Below, one piece after another: positions 12,338 through 23,913 of a DNA stretch of 64,000 nt (positions are counted from its first letter, which is position 1; every line of letters starts with the position of its first letter). Where the stretch lies: positions 3,472,001 to 3,536,000 of the forward strand of contig CM069876.1 of the NCBI GenBank assembly GCA_036172665.1, in the 5' to 3' direction. Position numbers and translations under genes: made by a program. This stretch comes from Prosopocoilus inquinatus (lineage: Eukaryota; Arthropoda; Insecta; Coleoptera; Lucanidae). The notes below the pieces were generated by a model. It had not been told where the DNA came from, made no database searches, and worked only from the letters and a program-made list of their open reading frames with translations.

Positions 12338-13657
12338 TGGCCGGTTTCACAAAGCTTCGTTAAATATTTAAGTTCCGATTAACTCTGTAACGAATGATTA
12401 AATAGGAGAACGACTGCATTTAACGATGATTAAATTAACGATGATTACTAAACGGCTCGCTCTGTAATCGGTGATCAAATAGTCTTAATGCTCCGTTAAG
12501 TGTTTCACAAAGCTCGATTAAGAGATAACGCTTCGTTTACTTCTGTTTAATCAGGCTTTAGATTAATCGACAGAATTCCAGCGATTAAGAAGTAATGAGT
12601 GAATTTTCCGTAATTATTATAAAGCTTTTTTGATATAATAATTCCACACATATATCTAAAAAATATTTATAATTTTATTTAAAAATGTAACGTACCTTAA
12701 ATGTGAAAAATAATTACATTTCTGTACTTTTTACTCACTTGGTTTATTGATTAATTTTTACGACACTATTTCAGAAATTATTTTCAACAATAAACAATTC
12801 AAAATTATTTCAGAGTGTCTGCAACCTCACTTTCTTCTCTGACGATAAAGAAATGCCTCCTTAAGGTAGGATTCATTTTATAAGAGGCAGAAATAATCCT
12901 TTTAATGATTTGGATGATAATGAATTTAACGTTTCGGTTTTCCAAAGGAGTTATGGAACTCTTTGGTCCCACACTAGAACCTGCAACTAGCAAAAATAAA
13001 TTTATTTTATGGTACAAATCAGTTGCTGATAAACTTACGTTATTATCCACTGAAATATTTCAATAGCTGATTTCTGATGCTTTCAGAAACCATCGATACG
13101 TAGAATAATTCATCGTGTCACTCATCTTATTGCAAGACAAAGCAAAAGCAAACAGTTAAGTAAATTGCCAATAGAAGAAGCTCCGCAAGTTAACATTAGG
13201 CTTTTCTCATGTCATTGGCACCACAGATTGTACCCCATGTTAAAATTATTTCACCTGGTGGTAATCCCGCTAAGCTGTACCACAACAGAAAATTACCATA
13301 TATGTTCAAGTAATTCAACTGCACTAAAGTTTCCTTCCTCCCTTTCTTTTTTGCTTCTTCATTTTTAAAAATTATGAACTGCACTAATGCGAAGAATTTA
13401 AGATGTATTTATTTATTTTGAGTTTCTAACCTCACACCACCTGACTACAGGCCTGACACCATGTCGGACAGATTACTTTAAAGCGTTGTGAAAGTGGCAA
13501 TTTTTCGATGTTGCCAAACGTAAACTCCAATTATTTAATCAGAGCATTAACATAATAGTTTTTTGTTTTGTGAAACAGCATCAAATTTTTAACACTGATT
13601 AAATTTAACGGTTGATTAGTTAATCAACGCTTAAACAAAGATTTGTGAAACCCGCCC
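12338..13657. mobile_element. PIF/Harbinger-like element, non-autonomous, nested
   Basis: The ends TGGCCGGTTTCACAAAGCTT and, on the other strand, GGGCGGGTTTCACAAATCTT are terminal inverted repeats matching at 16 of 20 positions. TAA flanks both (12335-12337 and 13658-13660). The subterminal phrase GTTTCACAAAGCTCGATTAA recurs internally near 12508. At 1320 bp it is too short for both Harbinger proteins. One 81-residue minus-strand ORF (12805-13050) is not recognisable. Confidence 0.65.
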
Positions 13658-14716
13658 TAAACCTTACTTCTAAATTTCGGTAACTATGGTAATTTATCAA
13701 CCTTCACATTAAGTAAAATGATTAATCATTCCGTTTATAATTAAAAATTATAACGAACAAACACCTCATACAAATAAATCATACCAGTGTAATAGTTAGT
13801 TTTTATTTTACTTACAATTATTGCCATGCGAAATAAAATGAAACAAAATAACAGTCGGGCAGCCTTTCGATTGAATTATTGAATGCAAATGTCCGGACAT
13901 TGATTGAATCAAGAAATCTAATAATATACATATTCCACGTCCAAAATGTCACATAGTTCTTCCAAAGGCTTCACTAATTCCATTTGATTCACTGGTTGAA
14001 AATTTTCACTTACATTTCCCTTAGAAAGACGATGCATTCTTAAGAACCCAATTTGACAAGTTATTTTTGACGTTCACTGGCGGTAATAAATTAATTAGGA
14101 GGGTCACGACCGTCACCAAGGAAAGTTCACACTATCAAAATAATCGGAAATTTCGTTATAAGACTTGTCCCGCTTTATGTTTCCGCAACTGTACCTTAAA
14201 GAACCAACTGGATTGGCTAAACAATACACCGACCCCATATGGCGGTGGAATTATTGTAAGCACATTTCCTTGAGCTCGAACAAGTTAAACCAAAGATAAA
14301 ACAGACTTGAACACATCCACCCCCTCCCCCCTCGTTTAATTTCTTTATCTAATACTTTCATTTTTTGGTAGAGACGGATATTACAGTCTTTTTCTTTTGG
14401 TTTTCCGCTTTGTCAATGAAGTTTCTCAATTTGTCAAATGACGTAGGTACCCTACGACTTTGTTTTTTTGTTTCCGAAATTGGAAAATGATTTAACAAAT
14501 TACGAAATTCAGCTGATGAAAGGGAAATACCAATAGAGAAAGACTTTACACGATTAAATATAATTTGTTTTGCAATGAATTCAATTCGATGCTTCCAGTT
14601 TCCTTCTCTTCTTCTTCTTCTTCTTCTCCCTTCATTCCGGTTGTTTATTTTCTGCAATGCGAAAACAAATTCCAGTAACAACCCTCGAACGAGGGAACAA
14701 GCATGTGCTTGTCAGC

Positions 14717-15345
14717 TGTCCGACGCCGTTTGCAAAAAACAATCGGCAAACGCATTCTTGAGTTACAATCAAGATTCAAAAGCGACGCGTTTCTTATTTG
14801 CTCAATTAACTGAACGTCTCTTCCTCCCCTCGCAATTGCACTTCTAATTTTCGAATTCAATTGAAGCATGGAATTGACTGAGTTTTTTCTCCGCTTTCCA
14901 ACGCCGTTTACCAAAAAACAATCGGCAAACGCATTCTTCAGTTACAAATCAAGATTCAAAAGCAACGCGTTTCTTATTTGCTCAGTTAACTGAGCGTCTC
15001 TCTTTTCTCTCGCTTTTGCACTTTTAATTTTCGAATTCAATTTAAGCACGGAATTTACTGAGCTTTTTCTCAGCTTTCCGACGCCGTTTACCAAGAAACA
15101 ATCGGCGAACGCATTCTTGAGTTACAATGACGATTCAAAAGCAACGCGTTTCTTATTTGCTCAATTAGCTGAACGTCTCTCCCTCCCCTCGCGATCGCGC
15201 TTGTAATTTTTGAATTCAATTTAAGTGGGGGAGTTACAGAGCTTTTTCTCAGCTTTCCAACGCCTTTCACCAAAAAAACAATCGACGAATCGACAACAAC
15301 TGCAAAAGGGAAAGTGGGTGCATTTTCCAAACAAATTTATTTTTT
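14717..15345. repeat. Tandem array, 178-180 bp monomers, about 3.5 copies
   Basis: Monomers begin near 14717, 14895, 15075 and 15254. Each carries CAATCGGCAAACGCATTCTT, TTCAAAAGC-ACGCGTTTCTT and CTCGAATTCAATT-type segments. A lone diverged monomer lies at about 11890-12080 at the other side of the hAT-like element that contains the array. Several overlapping ORFs here are near-identical to each other only because of the repeat and are not genes. Confidence 0.8.
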
Positions 15346-15349
15346 AGTC

Positions 15350-16790
15350 CTCCGGCCAGAAATGTTGGTATTGCGTTCGTCAAAACCGTCCGTAAACAGC
15401 CCTACTGAAGGCCTAGGCCGTCAAAAAATTTACCAAACGTTGGAAATATTGACATTTGTGGGTGACATTTCATAAATAACAAGAGATTTGATGTATTGAA
15501 TAATTTTTTTTTAATTTGGAGTTAAGTTTAGCTGAAAACTTATGTTATAATACGTTGCAGCTTGTTTTATCGAACGCGAGTTCGATTCGATGAATGAAAT
15601 TTCTTTATTTTTTAGGTTAGATCGAAAATGTTTTGCTTCAATTCGAAATCTGGTGTTAGACATGGAGTTGCTAACCTGAATACATACTTCCCTAGCGCAA
15701 ACTATTTAATTTTTTCTTTAACTTTTTGAGACAATTTAAAATAGGTCGGACCAAAAAATAGTGTGTATCACACGGCCAGAAGAAACTGCTTTGCAAGTGC
15801 TCTCACTTGCGAAGTCTCGACTAACGCCTCGTTTTCGCAAAACTGTATTCGCACTTGCAAATGACAGTTCCTAGCCTAATGATACAAGTAACTATTTCGG
15901 AGTTACCCGGTCGAGGAACTGAGACGTGCAGCTTCATAAGACAGGGTGGGCACAGCCCGTCTTGTCCACCCCCGACGATCCGTCACTGGTAATTAGGTAC
16001 ACTTGATCTCTACTTAGCAAGGCGAAATAAAACCACTTTCTACCTTGATGTTACTCGTGCAACTAACTGTATTTGTACGAGAAGTTAATTAAATATTTAA
16101 ATATGTATTTTGAACATCTTTTTCGAGTGTGACTATTTCAAAAAAGAAGACAACCCTCTTAAAACCATATCACAAATGAAAGAAACAGAGGAAAGGTTAT
16201 TATTAGTAAATTGGTTCAATTTTTGTTTACTGACGCAGGTATACCCACTCAGTTATCCATCTCACTTTAGAGACCTTGTAGTTATAAGCGCCGTCTAACT
16301 TGTAAATGTAATATGGTACAGAAATATGTTGTAAACTATTGAATATTCTGTTTAACCAATCAGGTAAACTTCAAATAAATAAAAAGGTAACTGATCGGAA
16401 TTGATTTGTTACGTAGCAATATATTAATGACTAAGAAAAAGCAGAAGACTTAACGACAAGGGATCGGCTCGCGCGTTGCGTTTCCCCACATCTGACTGAC
16501 TTTTGCAATATACATATGTATTGACCATCACACAATCGATTTATGAATAGTATAATTTTAACAATCTTAGTGATATCGTTTGCATGCTATTCTTGAAACA
16601 GCTTACATTTTCACAATGTACACCATCACTTTTATTCGATAGAAGTCTGTTTAGGAAATAGTAATTACATTCTGTGGTATAGACATGTACATGTTAAACT
16701 AGAATCTGTCAAAGTGCTGGAAAAAATGTTTTGCATAATAAAAAGGACTGAATAAAATAGAAAAAGTGCAGCTCCTGGGTCATTGTTAAT
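15350..16790. other. Unassigned DNA upstream of the Iroquois exons
   Basis: The part to 15988 is the right flank of the hAT-like element. The rest is AT-rich, with only short chance ORFs. It is probably intron of the Iroquois gene, if the missing upstream exons lie further left. Nothing else was recognised. Confidence 0.35.
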
Positions 16791-16799
16791 TCAAAAGAT

Positions 16800-17060
16800 G
16801 CAAGTTCGTAGTTGACCGCGCAGCCTCAGCGTCGCCTCGCTCATTGGCACTCTTCGAAGCGGAAGCAATCTGCATGGCGCGCTCTGATTAGCAATTGCTA
16901 TGGAAACAAGCTGATAATGCGATCAGTTAGCTAGGGGCGAGAGAAGGTAACACGCTATCACCCTGATTTTTAAATCATCCCCGGTCGTGCATTTTAAAAT
17001 AAGCGCAAAGCGCCATTTGCGTCTGCAAACATCACGCTCGTCGGGCCATCAGATTGAAAC
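16800..17060. promoter_or_regulatory. GC-rich island with RFX X-box-like site
   Basis: A GC-richer unique block lies 500-750 bases before the homeodomain exon. It contains ATTGCTATGGAAAC (16894-16907), which resembles an RFX X-box, next to CTGATTAGC and ATGCGATCAG. It may be an intronic enhancer or alternative promoter. No TATA box or initiator was recognised, so the function is speculative. Confidence 0.25.
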
Positions 17061-17559
17061 GTTCTGCGTCGCTGCTTCGCTCCACTGATGACTGACAGCT
17101 TTATTAATTTTCCATCTATGCGCTCTCCCCTTTTCGCAGCAGCAACATATCTGTCTCTTGTTTATATAAAATATAATCAAACGCTGCAAGAGCATCGTGT
17201 TCCGCTTTCAACATCTATGACAGCGTATTTCAATTTCGACGGTGTAGTCCCAGAAGTGTGTCATCTTAGATAGATGTAAGACAGCATCAGACACATCTGT
17301 TTCCGATCGGTAATCTGATACTAAAACTCACCCCCGTTTAATCTAAAAGAGTCCTACGATACGGTGCGGAAAATTTAATTTCAATCTCGTCAGTTCAGCA
17401 GTTGCCCAAGTTTAATCTTTGATAAGGGTTAAGCCCTATAATAGCGATCGTTTTAGAAATAGACTTACTCCAATCTGAATAAAAACACTGGCATCGTAAA
17501 AGCTTTTAGCCCATTTAGATTACGAGACCCTTTTACATTATTATGTATCTTTGTTGCAG

Positions 17560-17861
17560 ATATGGAATGGATCTCAACGGTGCACGACGGAAAAACGCAA
17601 CGCGAGAGACGACTAGCACGCTCAAGGCGTGGCTTAACGAACATAAGAAAAACCCTTATCCGACTAAAGGCGAAAAAATTATGCTGGCGATCATAACGAA
17701 GATGACTCTGACGCAGGTTTCTACGTGGTTTGCTAACGCAAGACGAAGACTGAAGAAAGAAAATAAAATGACTTGGGAGCCTCGCAACCGAGTGGAAGAC
17801 GAAGATAACAATAACGACGACGACGATCATAAAAGCACGGAAGATGGCAAAGATATTCTAG
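17560..17861 (+). CDS. mirr: Iroquois-class homeobox gene, homeodomain exon (probably mirror)
   Basis: This internal exon encodes a TALE homeodomain transcription factor acting in the nucleus. It starts after the acceptor TTTGTTGCAG at 17559, in the last codon position, and ends at 17861 before the strong donor GTAAGTAT. The translated part begins [20 protein letters not shown] and holds the TALE three-residue loop ([10 protein letters not shown]) and recognition helix [16 protein letters not shown], with Ala at homeodomain position 50. These are diagnostic of Iroquois/Irx proteins. After the domain come [17 protein letters not shown] and [11 protein letters not shown]. Araucan and caupolican, as I remember them, have a different acidic tract, so mirror is preferred. 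The homeodomain itself is family-wide. The in-frame ATG at 17543 lies in the intron and is not the start. Upstream exons are not visible here. Confidence 0.93.
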
Positions 17862-17927
17862 GTAAGTATTTCTTTCCTATTGCTTTAGGATAATTTTTAA
17901 GCGTGCTTATTTATGTAGTTGTTACAG

Positions 17928-18622
17928 ATTCCAAAGATTCAGGTACGGCATCGAGTGAAGATGGTGATCGGCCATCACATCCACGATTAGGGCCGGATAC
18001 GGGTAGCGAATGGAGCGAATCCAGACCGGATAGTGGACCTGATAGCCCGGAGTGTTTATATGATCGATCGCATCCCGCTTTTTTACCACCGCGGTCTTCA
18101 GGTTCTCCTCCTCAGTTATCAGGTTCTTCATCGTCGAAACCTCGTATTTGGTCGTTGGCTGACATGGCCAGCAAAGAAAGTGATGGACCAACCCAACCCG
18201 CTTCTTCCACGTTTTATTCAACCGCTGCTAGCCGACTTGTGCCCCAATTGGGGGGAAGATTACCACCGCCGAGCCTCCATACTTCACCTTACGCACGGCC
18301 TCATGATTTATATAGAAGTCTTTACGGGCCTGCAGCTGCACAACACCTAGCAGCTAGCGCAAGCGGAGGCTCACCCGAAGTCTCTTTATTGGAAACATAC
18401 TCAAGAACTTTAGGAGCTGGGTTAATAGCGAGCCAAAACAATACAAGTAGCGGTGCTTTATCAAAATCGAGTGTTTCTGCTGCATCTTCGTCGAGTGCTA
18501 GCATTCATGGTTTACCCCTCGGACTTACCACCAGTACTTCTAGAATGTCACCGTCATCCACATCTTCTATATCCTCGGGTTCTGAAACACCTCATAAACC
18601 GGTCGCTCTTAATAAAGCCTGA
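17928..18622 (+). CDS. mirr: Iroquois-class homeobox gene, last coding exon (probably mirror)
   Basis: This exon follows a 66-bp intron (17862-17927, acceptor TTGTTACAG) and completes a split Asp codon. It encodes about 231 residues to a TGA at 18620-18622. The C-terminal region is Ser/Pro-rich and low complexity. Recognisable pieces are an acidic SGTASSEDGDRP stretch, GSEWSESRPDSGPDSPECLY, and KPRIWSLADMASKE, which matches the conserved KP[RK]IWS[LV]AD block of Iroquois proteins. It ends with Ser-rich tracts and ETPHKPVALNKA. The tail is shorter than the Drosophila proteins, and the long His/Gln runs seen there are absent. The open frame and motif order show the gene is intact over these two exons. 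Confidence 0.92.
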
Positions 18623-19385
18623 CTTCCGGTGTCCCTGTGGCCCTGATCTACCTCGGCATGTGTACATACACAGTGTGGACAATAATAGACTTGGCACCCG
18701 CCCTTCGTAGTGTGCTGTACAGTAAATGTGATATACCTTTTGGTTCCTTAAGTTATAATAAACCCGCGTCAGGACGCTGACTAGTTCATTTGTACATAGA
18801 ATTACTGCGCCTTCGCAGCAGTATAAACCTTGTATGTATGTATGTAATTAGAATAGTAATGTAAGTAAAAAATCTTTGTTATTATAATATGTATTATTAA
18901 GAACAATATACATACAAAATATTATACCTACATGGAAAATATAGCAAGCAAGCATTGATTGTACTATATAAATTTCAAACACACGATTACTATTTTTTCC
19001 AACTAACATATCATCAGCAGATCGATAATGTATTTATATTTACCTTTACCGGATTTTAATTCGTGTGTTAAAGCTGCAATAAACCGAATCGTTCATTATT
19101 TATGTCGGTTGTTTTTTTTTTCTCTCTCTGATTTGCAATATCCACATATCCTATTTTACATTGGCATCCGCGACGATACATAGCCGTGTTTGTTTGTGCC
19201 AGTGCGGTCCAAACATCAGGTTTAGAATGCGCTGACAATAGGCATGCCCATGGAACAAATCTCAACGAGGACCACCGGCCGAGGACAACGATTTAGAACA
19301 CTGTAACAATGCATCAGATTTCAACGACGTTTCAGACTGTTAAATGCGTATATCGTGAATATAATTTTCGAAATAAACGCAATGC
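18623..19385 (+). other. Probable 3' UTR of the Iroquois gene with poly(A) signals
   Basis: AT-rich non-coding sequence follows the stop codon. AATAAA occurs at 18757-18762, 19078-19083 and 19372-19377. Which one is used cannot be decided from sequence; the last would give a UTR of about 770 bases. A TGTATGTATGTATGTA run lies at about 18832-18846. Confidence 0.45.
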
Positions 19386-20179
19386 ATCTCTTGGTTGTCG
19401 TCCGGTACTCGTACTCTTCTTGGTATGTACATCAAAAGGTAAGTCAGTAATTTTCTTTTCTGTATAAATACATCGATTAATTGTTACGGAATTGTTGAGT
19501 TGAGAATTTATTCAATATTTGTTAATTTTTTAAATTTTATTATTTTCTGTTAAATATATTTGATATATTCGCTCTAGCTAGCCGATTACTTTCTGATAAC
19601 GGAATAAATTAATTTTTTGCTTCTTTAAATCATACAAGTTTATTATGTATTATAAATTACGTATTCTCGTGTTCTTCGCACGTTTGCTGTGCAGATACAA
19701 AGTGTGCTGAATTTTGAAACGCAACATAGGAAATCTCATGTTAATTTAAAAGTGCTCGAATATGGGCTTCCCTAATTATTTTACAGCAAAATTCCATTTA
19801 GGTTTTTTTTGTAAAGTATTCAATAAAATATAGTACTTAGTGCTGATCCAGAAGAAAATGATAAATAATAATTGCTAATAGGAAATATAGTCGTGTGCAC
19901 CTTAAGTGTTACAATTTGACATTTCTGTGAGCCTTCTAGAGAACTTAAGAGCGAAGTTTGCATGCAGGAGGTGCACTTTATTTGCGGGTCACTTTACATG
20001 TTGCTCATTTCTATTTTCTAATGGTTACTTTTCTGTTTGAATTCAGTGTTAAGTATTTAAATATACAAGGAAAGGATTATCTTATTAATGGACCACTCAT
20101 TTTATTTAGAAGAAAATATTCAAAAATATACGTTGAACACATTTTTCATTTACGTAACTTATTAAGTGTAAGTTTCTTA

Positions 20180-21670
20180 TACCGCGTCCACACCAATGCG
20201 AGCGAGCGAGCATGAGTAGCCAATCACTTATCCTCAAACAGTGTATGCAGCATTTAAGAGGGAGGTTTACATATTATTGTCCCTAGACTAGTTGACGTTG
20301 GCTGAAGCAATCGGTACTCTAGTAGCGCAACTATCAACATCTGCCAAATTTCAGTATCACATCGTTTCAAATATTAGAGTAAAATTTTTATTTTGCGATG
20401 GTGCACAGTGAATTGAAAAAATGGAGAAAAATGAAGTGAGAGCGGTCTCCAAAAGGAAGGAATGACTCCAACGGAAATTTACGAGGATATGCATGGAGTG
20501 TTAGGTGTTGATACTCCTTCATATCAAATAGTTAAAAATTGGTGTCGCTATTTCAAATTTGGAAGAGAGTCTTGTGAACATGCTCCTGGTACTGGACCAC
20601 CAAAAACAGTTGTCATACCAGAGAATATCAATCTAGTCCATGACATGATTCTCAAGGATCGCCGAATCCCAGTCAGATTTATAGCCGAGACATGTTGGGT
20701 CCGTCGAGACATGTGACTTTTCTATTGGGTCCGTTGAAAAAATTTTACATGACGAACTGGGGCTTAGAAAAGTCGCAGAACGTTGGGTACCCAAAATGTT
20801 AACGGCGGACCAAAAGCGCGTTCACTAATTAACATCTCAATCCAATTTGGCGATGATTAATAAGAATCCCGAAGAATTTGCGGAAAGATTTGTTACCGTT
20901 GATGAAACACGGGTTCATCATTATGACCCTGAATTAAAAAGTGGAGTGGCGGCATCAGGTTTCTCCGCCCGCTAAAATATTGGGTGTTACCCCTTCTGCT
21001 GGAAAGACCTTGTCGACAGTTTTTTGGGATTTTGAAGGAGTTCTGCTAGTTGATTATTTACCGACAGGTTAGACCATTAATGGGCAATGTTATGCAAATC
21101 TGATGCCATAACTTCACGAAGCAATCAAAGAAAAAAGAAGGGGCAAACTGCGTCGAGGTGTTCTCCTTCATCAAGACAATGCTCCCTCTCACAAGAACGG
21201 CGTTGCGATGGGTGCCATTTACAATGCAGGCTTCGAAATTTTAAAACACCCGCTGTATTCACCAGATCTGGCACCCATAGATTTTTTTTGTTCCCCAAAC
21301 AACTGGGTGGCACTCGATTTTCGGACGATGAAGAAGTGATTGAAGTTGTACACGGCTGGTTGGGAAAGCAAGAAAAAATTTCTCTTCAAAGCTCCCAAGC
21401 GTTTCAGCTTCCTTTATGAGAAATGTATTAGACTTTCAGAAGATTATGTAGAAAAGTAATAGAGTTTTTGAGTATCCATTTCAATTGTGTCTATGTTAGG
21501 GACAATAATTGATGAACCGCCCTCGCATTCTTGAAGTTTACCATTTACGAATGAAACACTATTTAATCAGTAAATGTTATTGAAATATATACAATGTAGT
21601 GCTCCTAACAGTGGTCGGCGAAGTCTACTGCAATGAGAGTAGTAGTGATCGCGTTGGTGTGGACGCGGCT
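20180..21670. mobile_element. Short inverted-repeat element split by a mariner
   Basis: The ends TACCGCGTCCACACCAATGCG and, on the other strand, AGCCGCGTCCACACCAACGCG are inverted repeats, with TTA on both sides (20177-20179, 21671-21673). Without the mariner at 20257-21525 the element would be about 220 bp. The TTA target suggests a Harbinger-type MITE. Confidence 0.65.
20257..21525 (+). mobile_element. Mariner element B, DD34D, degenerate transposase
   Basis: A roughly 1.27-kb mariner whose ends share ATTATTGTCCCTA and GGGAGG/GGGCGG in inverted orientation. The plus-strand transposase begins with the helix-turn-helix region MTPTEIYEDMHGVLGVDTPS, followed by WVPKMLTADQKRVH, the first Asp in VTVDETRVHHYDPE, the second in LLHQDNAPSHKN and the third in YSPDLAPIDFFLFPKQLGG. 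Thirty-four residues separate the last two, so it is DD34D. It is a different lineage from the copies at 8.7, 23.6 and 43.9 kb. At least four stops or frameshifts break the frame (for example after RRDM and after QKRVH), so it is dead. Confidence 0.88.
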
Positions 21671-21997
21671 TTAGATTATACCCCTTCGTCAATCAAGAAA
21701 ATCGTCATGATGTATATTTTCGTTCACAAGAGATATCTATTTCGTTGTACTTGCATACTTTTGGATTCACGCTAAGTGGAAAAAAGAAAAATGCAGATTT
21801 CCGACAGATCTTTCTTTTTCTGTTTTAATATAAATTCATCACACGACATTATTGATAAAACAGCTAGAGCATCCAAACAACTTTGTTTCTTACAGCTGAA
21901 AGCGTTGTTTCTTTCAATTGTTTCAAGTTAAAGCATGTTTCTCAGGTGGATTCGCTTCGGTTTCGGCATTCTACGTCTGTAATTTTATTAAAAGAAT

Positions 21998-22165
21998 TTG
22001 TTGAAAGTACTTTTTGATTGCAATGAATCTCTCGAGCAGCGTCTGTACAGCTGTTTCAGTCCTGTTTGGGATTTCGTCAGCAGAAGCGTAGCTCGAGAGT
22101 TCCACTGCAAACCAAAACGATTCGTCAGGTCAAAAAGCGATCGTAGGATGTCGCTGTTTAAACTG
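21998..22165. repeat. Diverged copy of the foldback-element family
   Basis: The sequence from TTTTTGATTGCAATGAATC through GAGCAGCGTCTGTACAGCTG and GGTCAAAAAGCGATCGTAGG matches, with mismatches, two segments of the element at 39043-39812, in the order of its left half. It has no coding capacity. Confidence 0.6.
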
Positions 22166-22439
22166 GTAATTTTATTGTTGCTGCTATAAATGAAGTTATC
22201 GTTAAAAATTTATAGAAGTTGATATTATCTGGATATTTCAATCGTTATGATGAATTGGCTTAAAATTTTCTGTCTTCGGTGTTGTTTGCGGATTGTAAAA
22301 GTGACTCGGGTCGTAGACACAATTAGTTGGAAGCGGGGGCGCCGTTGGACGACGTACCGTAAAAACTGACTCCATAAATCGCCCGTTATAGATTGATATA
22401 AGAAAGTTGGTATCTTCATTATGCCGGTGGGTCGTGGCC

Positions 22440-22760
22440 TTATAGGGCGCTCAGATCGCTAAATTGGCCTCCGCTGACAGCCGATGACAACATCATCAGA
22501 AGACTCCCTGCTCGAGACATTGTTTTTAACCGCATGAAACATTCATCGGGTGTATTGTGACGTACCCGCGGAGGTCATTATTAATCGCCGGTAATAAATG
22601 CAGTTAGTCGAACATGTGCAGACAAGCCGAGGGCGGACGGCTGCATTCCGTCGAGGACGCCTCATAGCACATATCTCACCCGGCTAATTGGAGAGCATTT
22701 TCACGGGTGACGCATCTGTCAAACAACGGCTGCAGCGCCAGTTTATTTTATCTTCTGCTC
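22440..22760. promoter_or_regulatory. GC-rich unique island, candidate enhancer
   Basis: It is clearly GC-richer than the AT-rich desert around it, not repetitive within the window, and non-coding. It contains TCATTATTAATCGCCGG and CCGGTAATAAATGC, plausible homeodomain sites. It lies about 4 kb downstream of the Iroquois stop. Developmental genes of this class often have conserved elements in their deserts; the assignment is inference from composition only. Confidence 0.22.
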
Positions 22761-23559
22761 CTATTTTAGCCCACAGAAAAAAACACCATCCCGAATGACA
22801 AGTTTCTCTCTGCCAGATACAATTATTTTAACTATTTGCTGCTCTCCGACTAAAAATACAACCTCTCCGGCGTATATCTGCAATGAAAGGAACATCTGTT
22901 TCTGGTGGTTCTCTGCTTCCACATGATAATAATTAGTTGGATTTTTTCAAACGTCCGAAATACATTGGTAATTAGTGTACGCGTGGGCTTACTACAAAAC
23001 ATACTTACCACGTCCCAAACTATTCACAGTCAACTTGCGACAGGATGTATCAACACATTGACTGATTGTGTATTGTCTTGTCTTAAAATTAATAATCCCA
23101 GTTCCACATCATTAACGAATTGGAAATAGATTTGCAAAAAAACTCGCTCCTCAGGTTCACAACCGGAAAATATTTAGTAATGTAACACTAACGAGCTCAA
23201 AAACCTTCAGTTATAAATGGCCATAATTAATGAGGTACTTTTATATGATTTTTGTCATTCTCATTACTGTATATACCGATTCCGCCACATTCAGTAGGCA
23301 TACCTGAGCGCTCACCAGACAGCCTTACAGCGTGCGCGCATATGTGGAGCCGATGCAGGCCAATTTAAATTCTGTGCCTACTTGGAGTGGTTTTATCTGT
23401 ATACTATATGTATATTAAGTACAATTGTGCAAAATATGCTGCTCTATACAGAGTAATTCAGGCAACTCGTTTTTTGAAACTTTACAGACTTCCAATTTGA
23501 ATTTATATTTCATGTTTTTGCAGTTATAGGTTCGCTCTTAAAATAAACTCCTATTATTA

Positions 23560-23913
23560 CGTGGCTGGAAAAGTTTCTGGAAACGGTATGAAAAAACGCG
23601 TATGAAATTTGGTAAACGGTATCATTGTTTTTCGAAGTATTCGCCTTTGACGTCAATACACTTTTGCATACGCTCGAACCAATTTCTAAAGCACGTTTTC
23701 CACTCTACAGATGGTACCCCAGAGACCAGTGTCCTGAATGTTTCAACCGCTGCTTCCGCCGACGAAAATCGCTCACCAGGCATTTTATTTTTGATATTTG
23801 GGAACAAAAAGAAATCATTAGGTGATAAATCATGTGAATGTGGACTATGAGTCGTAATTCAACATTTTTGTTGGACAAAAAATCAACTGTTTGACGGGCT
23901 GAGTGAGAGCTGG
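23560..23913 (-). mobile_element. Mariner copy truncated by Copia sequence
   Basis: It shares its first 350 bases with the copies at 8700 and 43893, starting right after TA at 23558-23559. On the minus strand it encodes only the C-terminal third of the transposase, from ASSHSARQTVDFLSNKNVE onward, ending GEYFEKQ. At 23913 it switches abruptly to Copia-type polyprotein sequence. The 5' two thirds are missing, so this is a rearranged remnant. A small deletion after NKNVE also shifts the frame. Confidence 0.85.

Larger units (their letters stand above)
11766..15988. mobile_element. Non-autonomous hAT-like element (CAGTGGCGG termini), composite
   Basis: The left end CAGTGGCGGCTCGTGATG and the right end, read on the minus strand as CAGTGACGGATCGTCG, share a terminal inverted repeat that extends to GGGTGGACAA. 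The flanking 8-mers GTAACTAC (11758-11765) and GTAATTAG (15989-15996) agree at 6 of 8 positions, a worn 8-bp target duplication as expected for hAT. No transposase is visible. The interior holds a nested Harbinger-like element (12338-13657) and a 179-bp tandem array whose monomers also appear singly at about 11890-12080. Single CAGTGGCGG ends also occur near 2190 and 51567. Confidence 0.55.

Noticed and set aside
14575..15330. Overlapping related ORFs suggesting a small gene family
   Set aside because: They follow the 179-bp tandem repeat in both strands and shift with it; no start or domain is conserved.
18033..18350. Alternative start of a separate gene here
   Set aside because: Frame differs from the Iroquois frame and lacks motifs.
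17922..18710. ORFs in other frames over the last Iroquois exon (up to 105 codons)
   Set aside because: Shadows of the real coding frame, which carries the conserved IWSLAD block and joins the homeodomain exon in phase.
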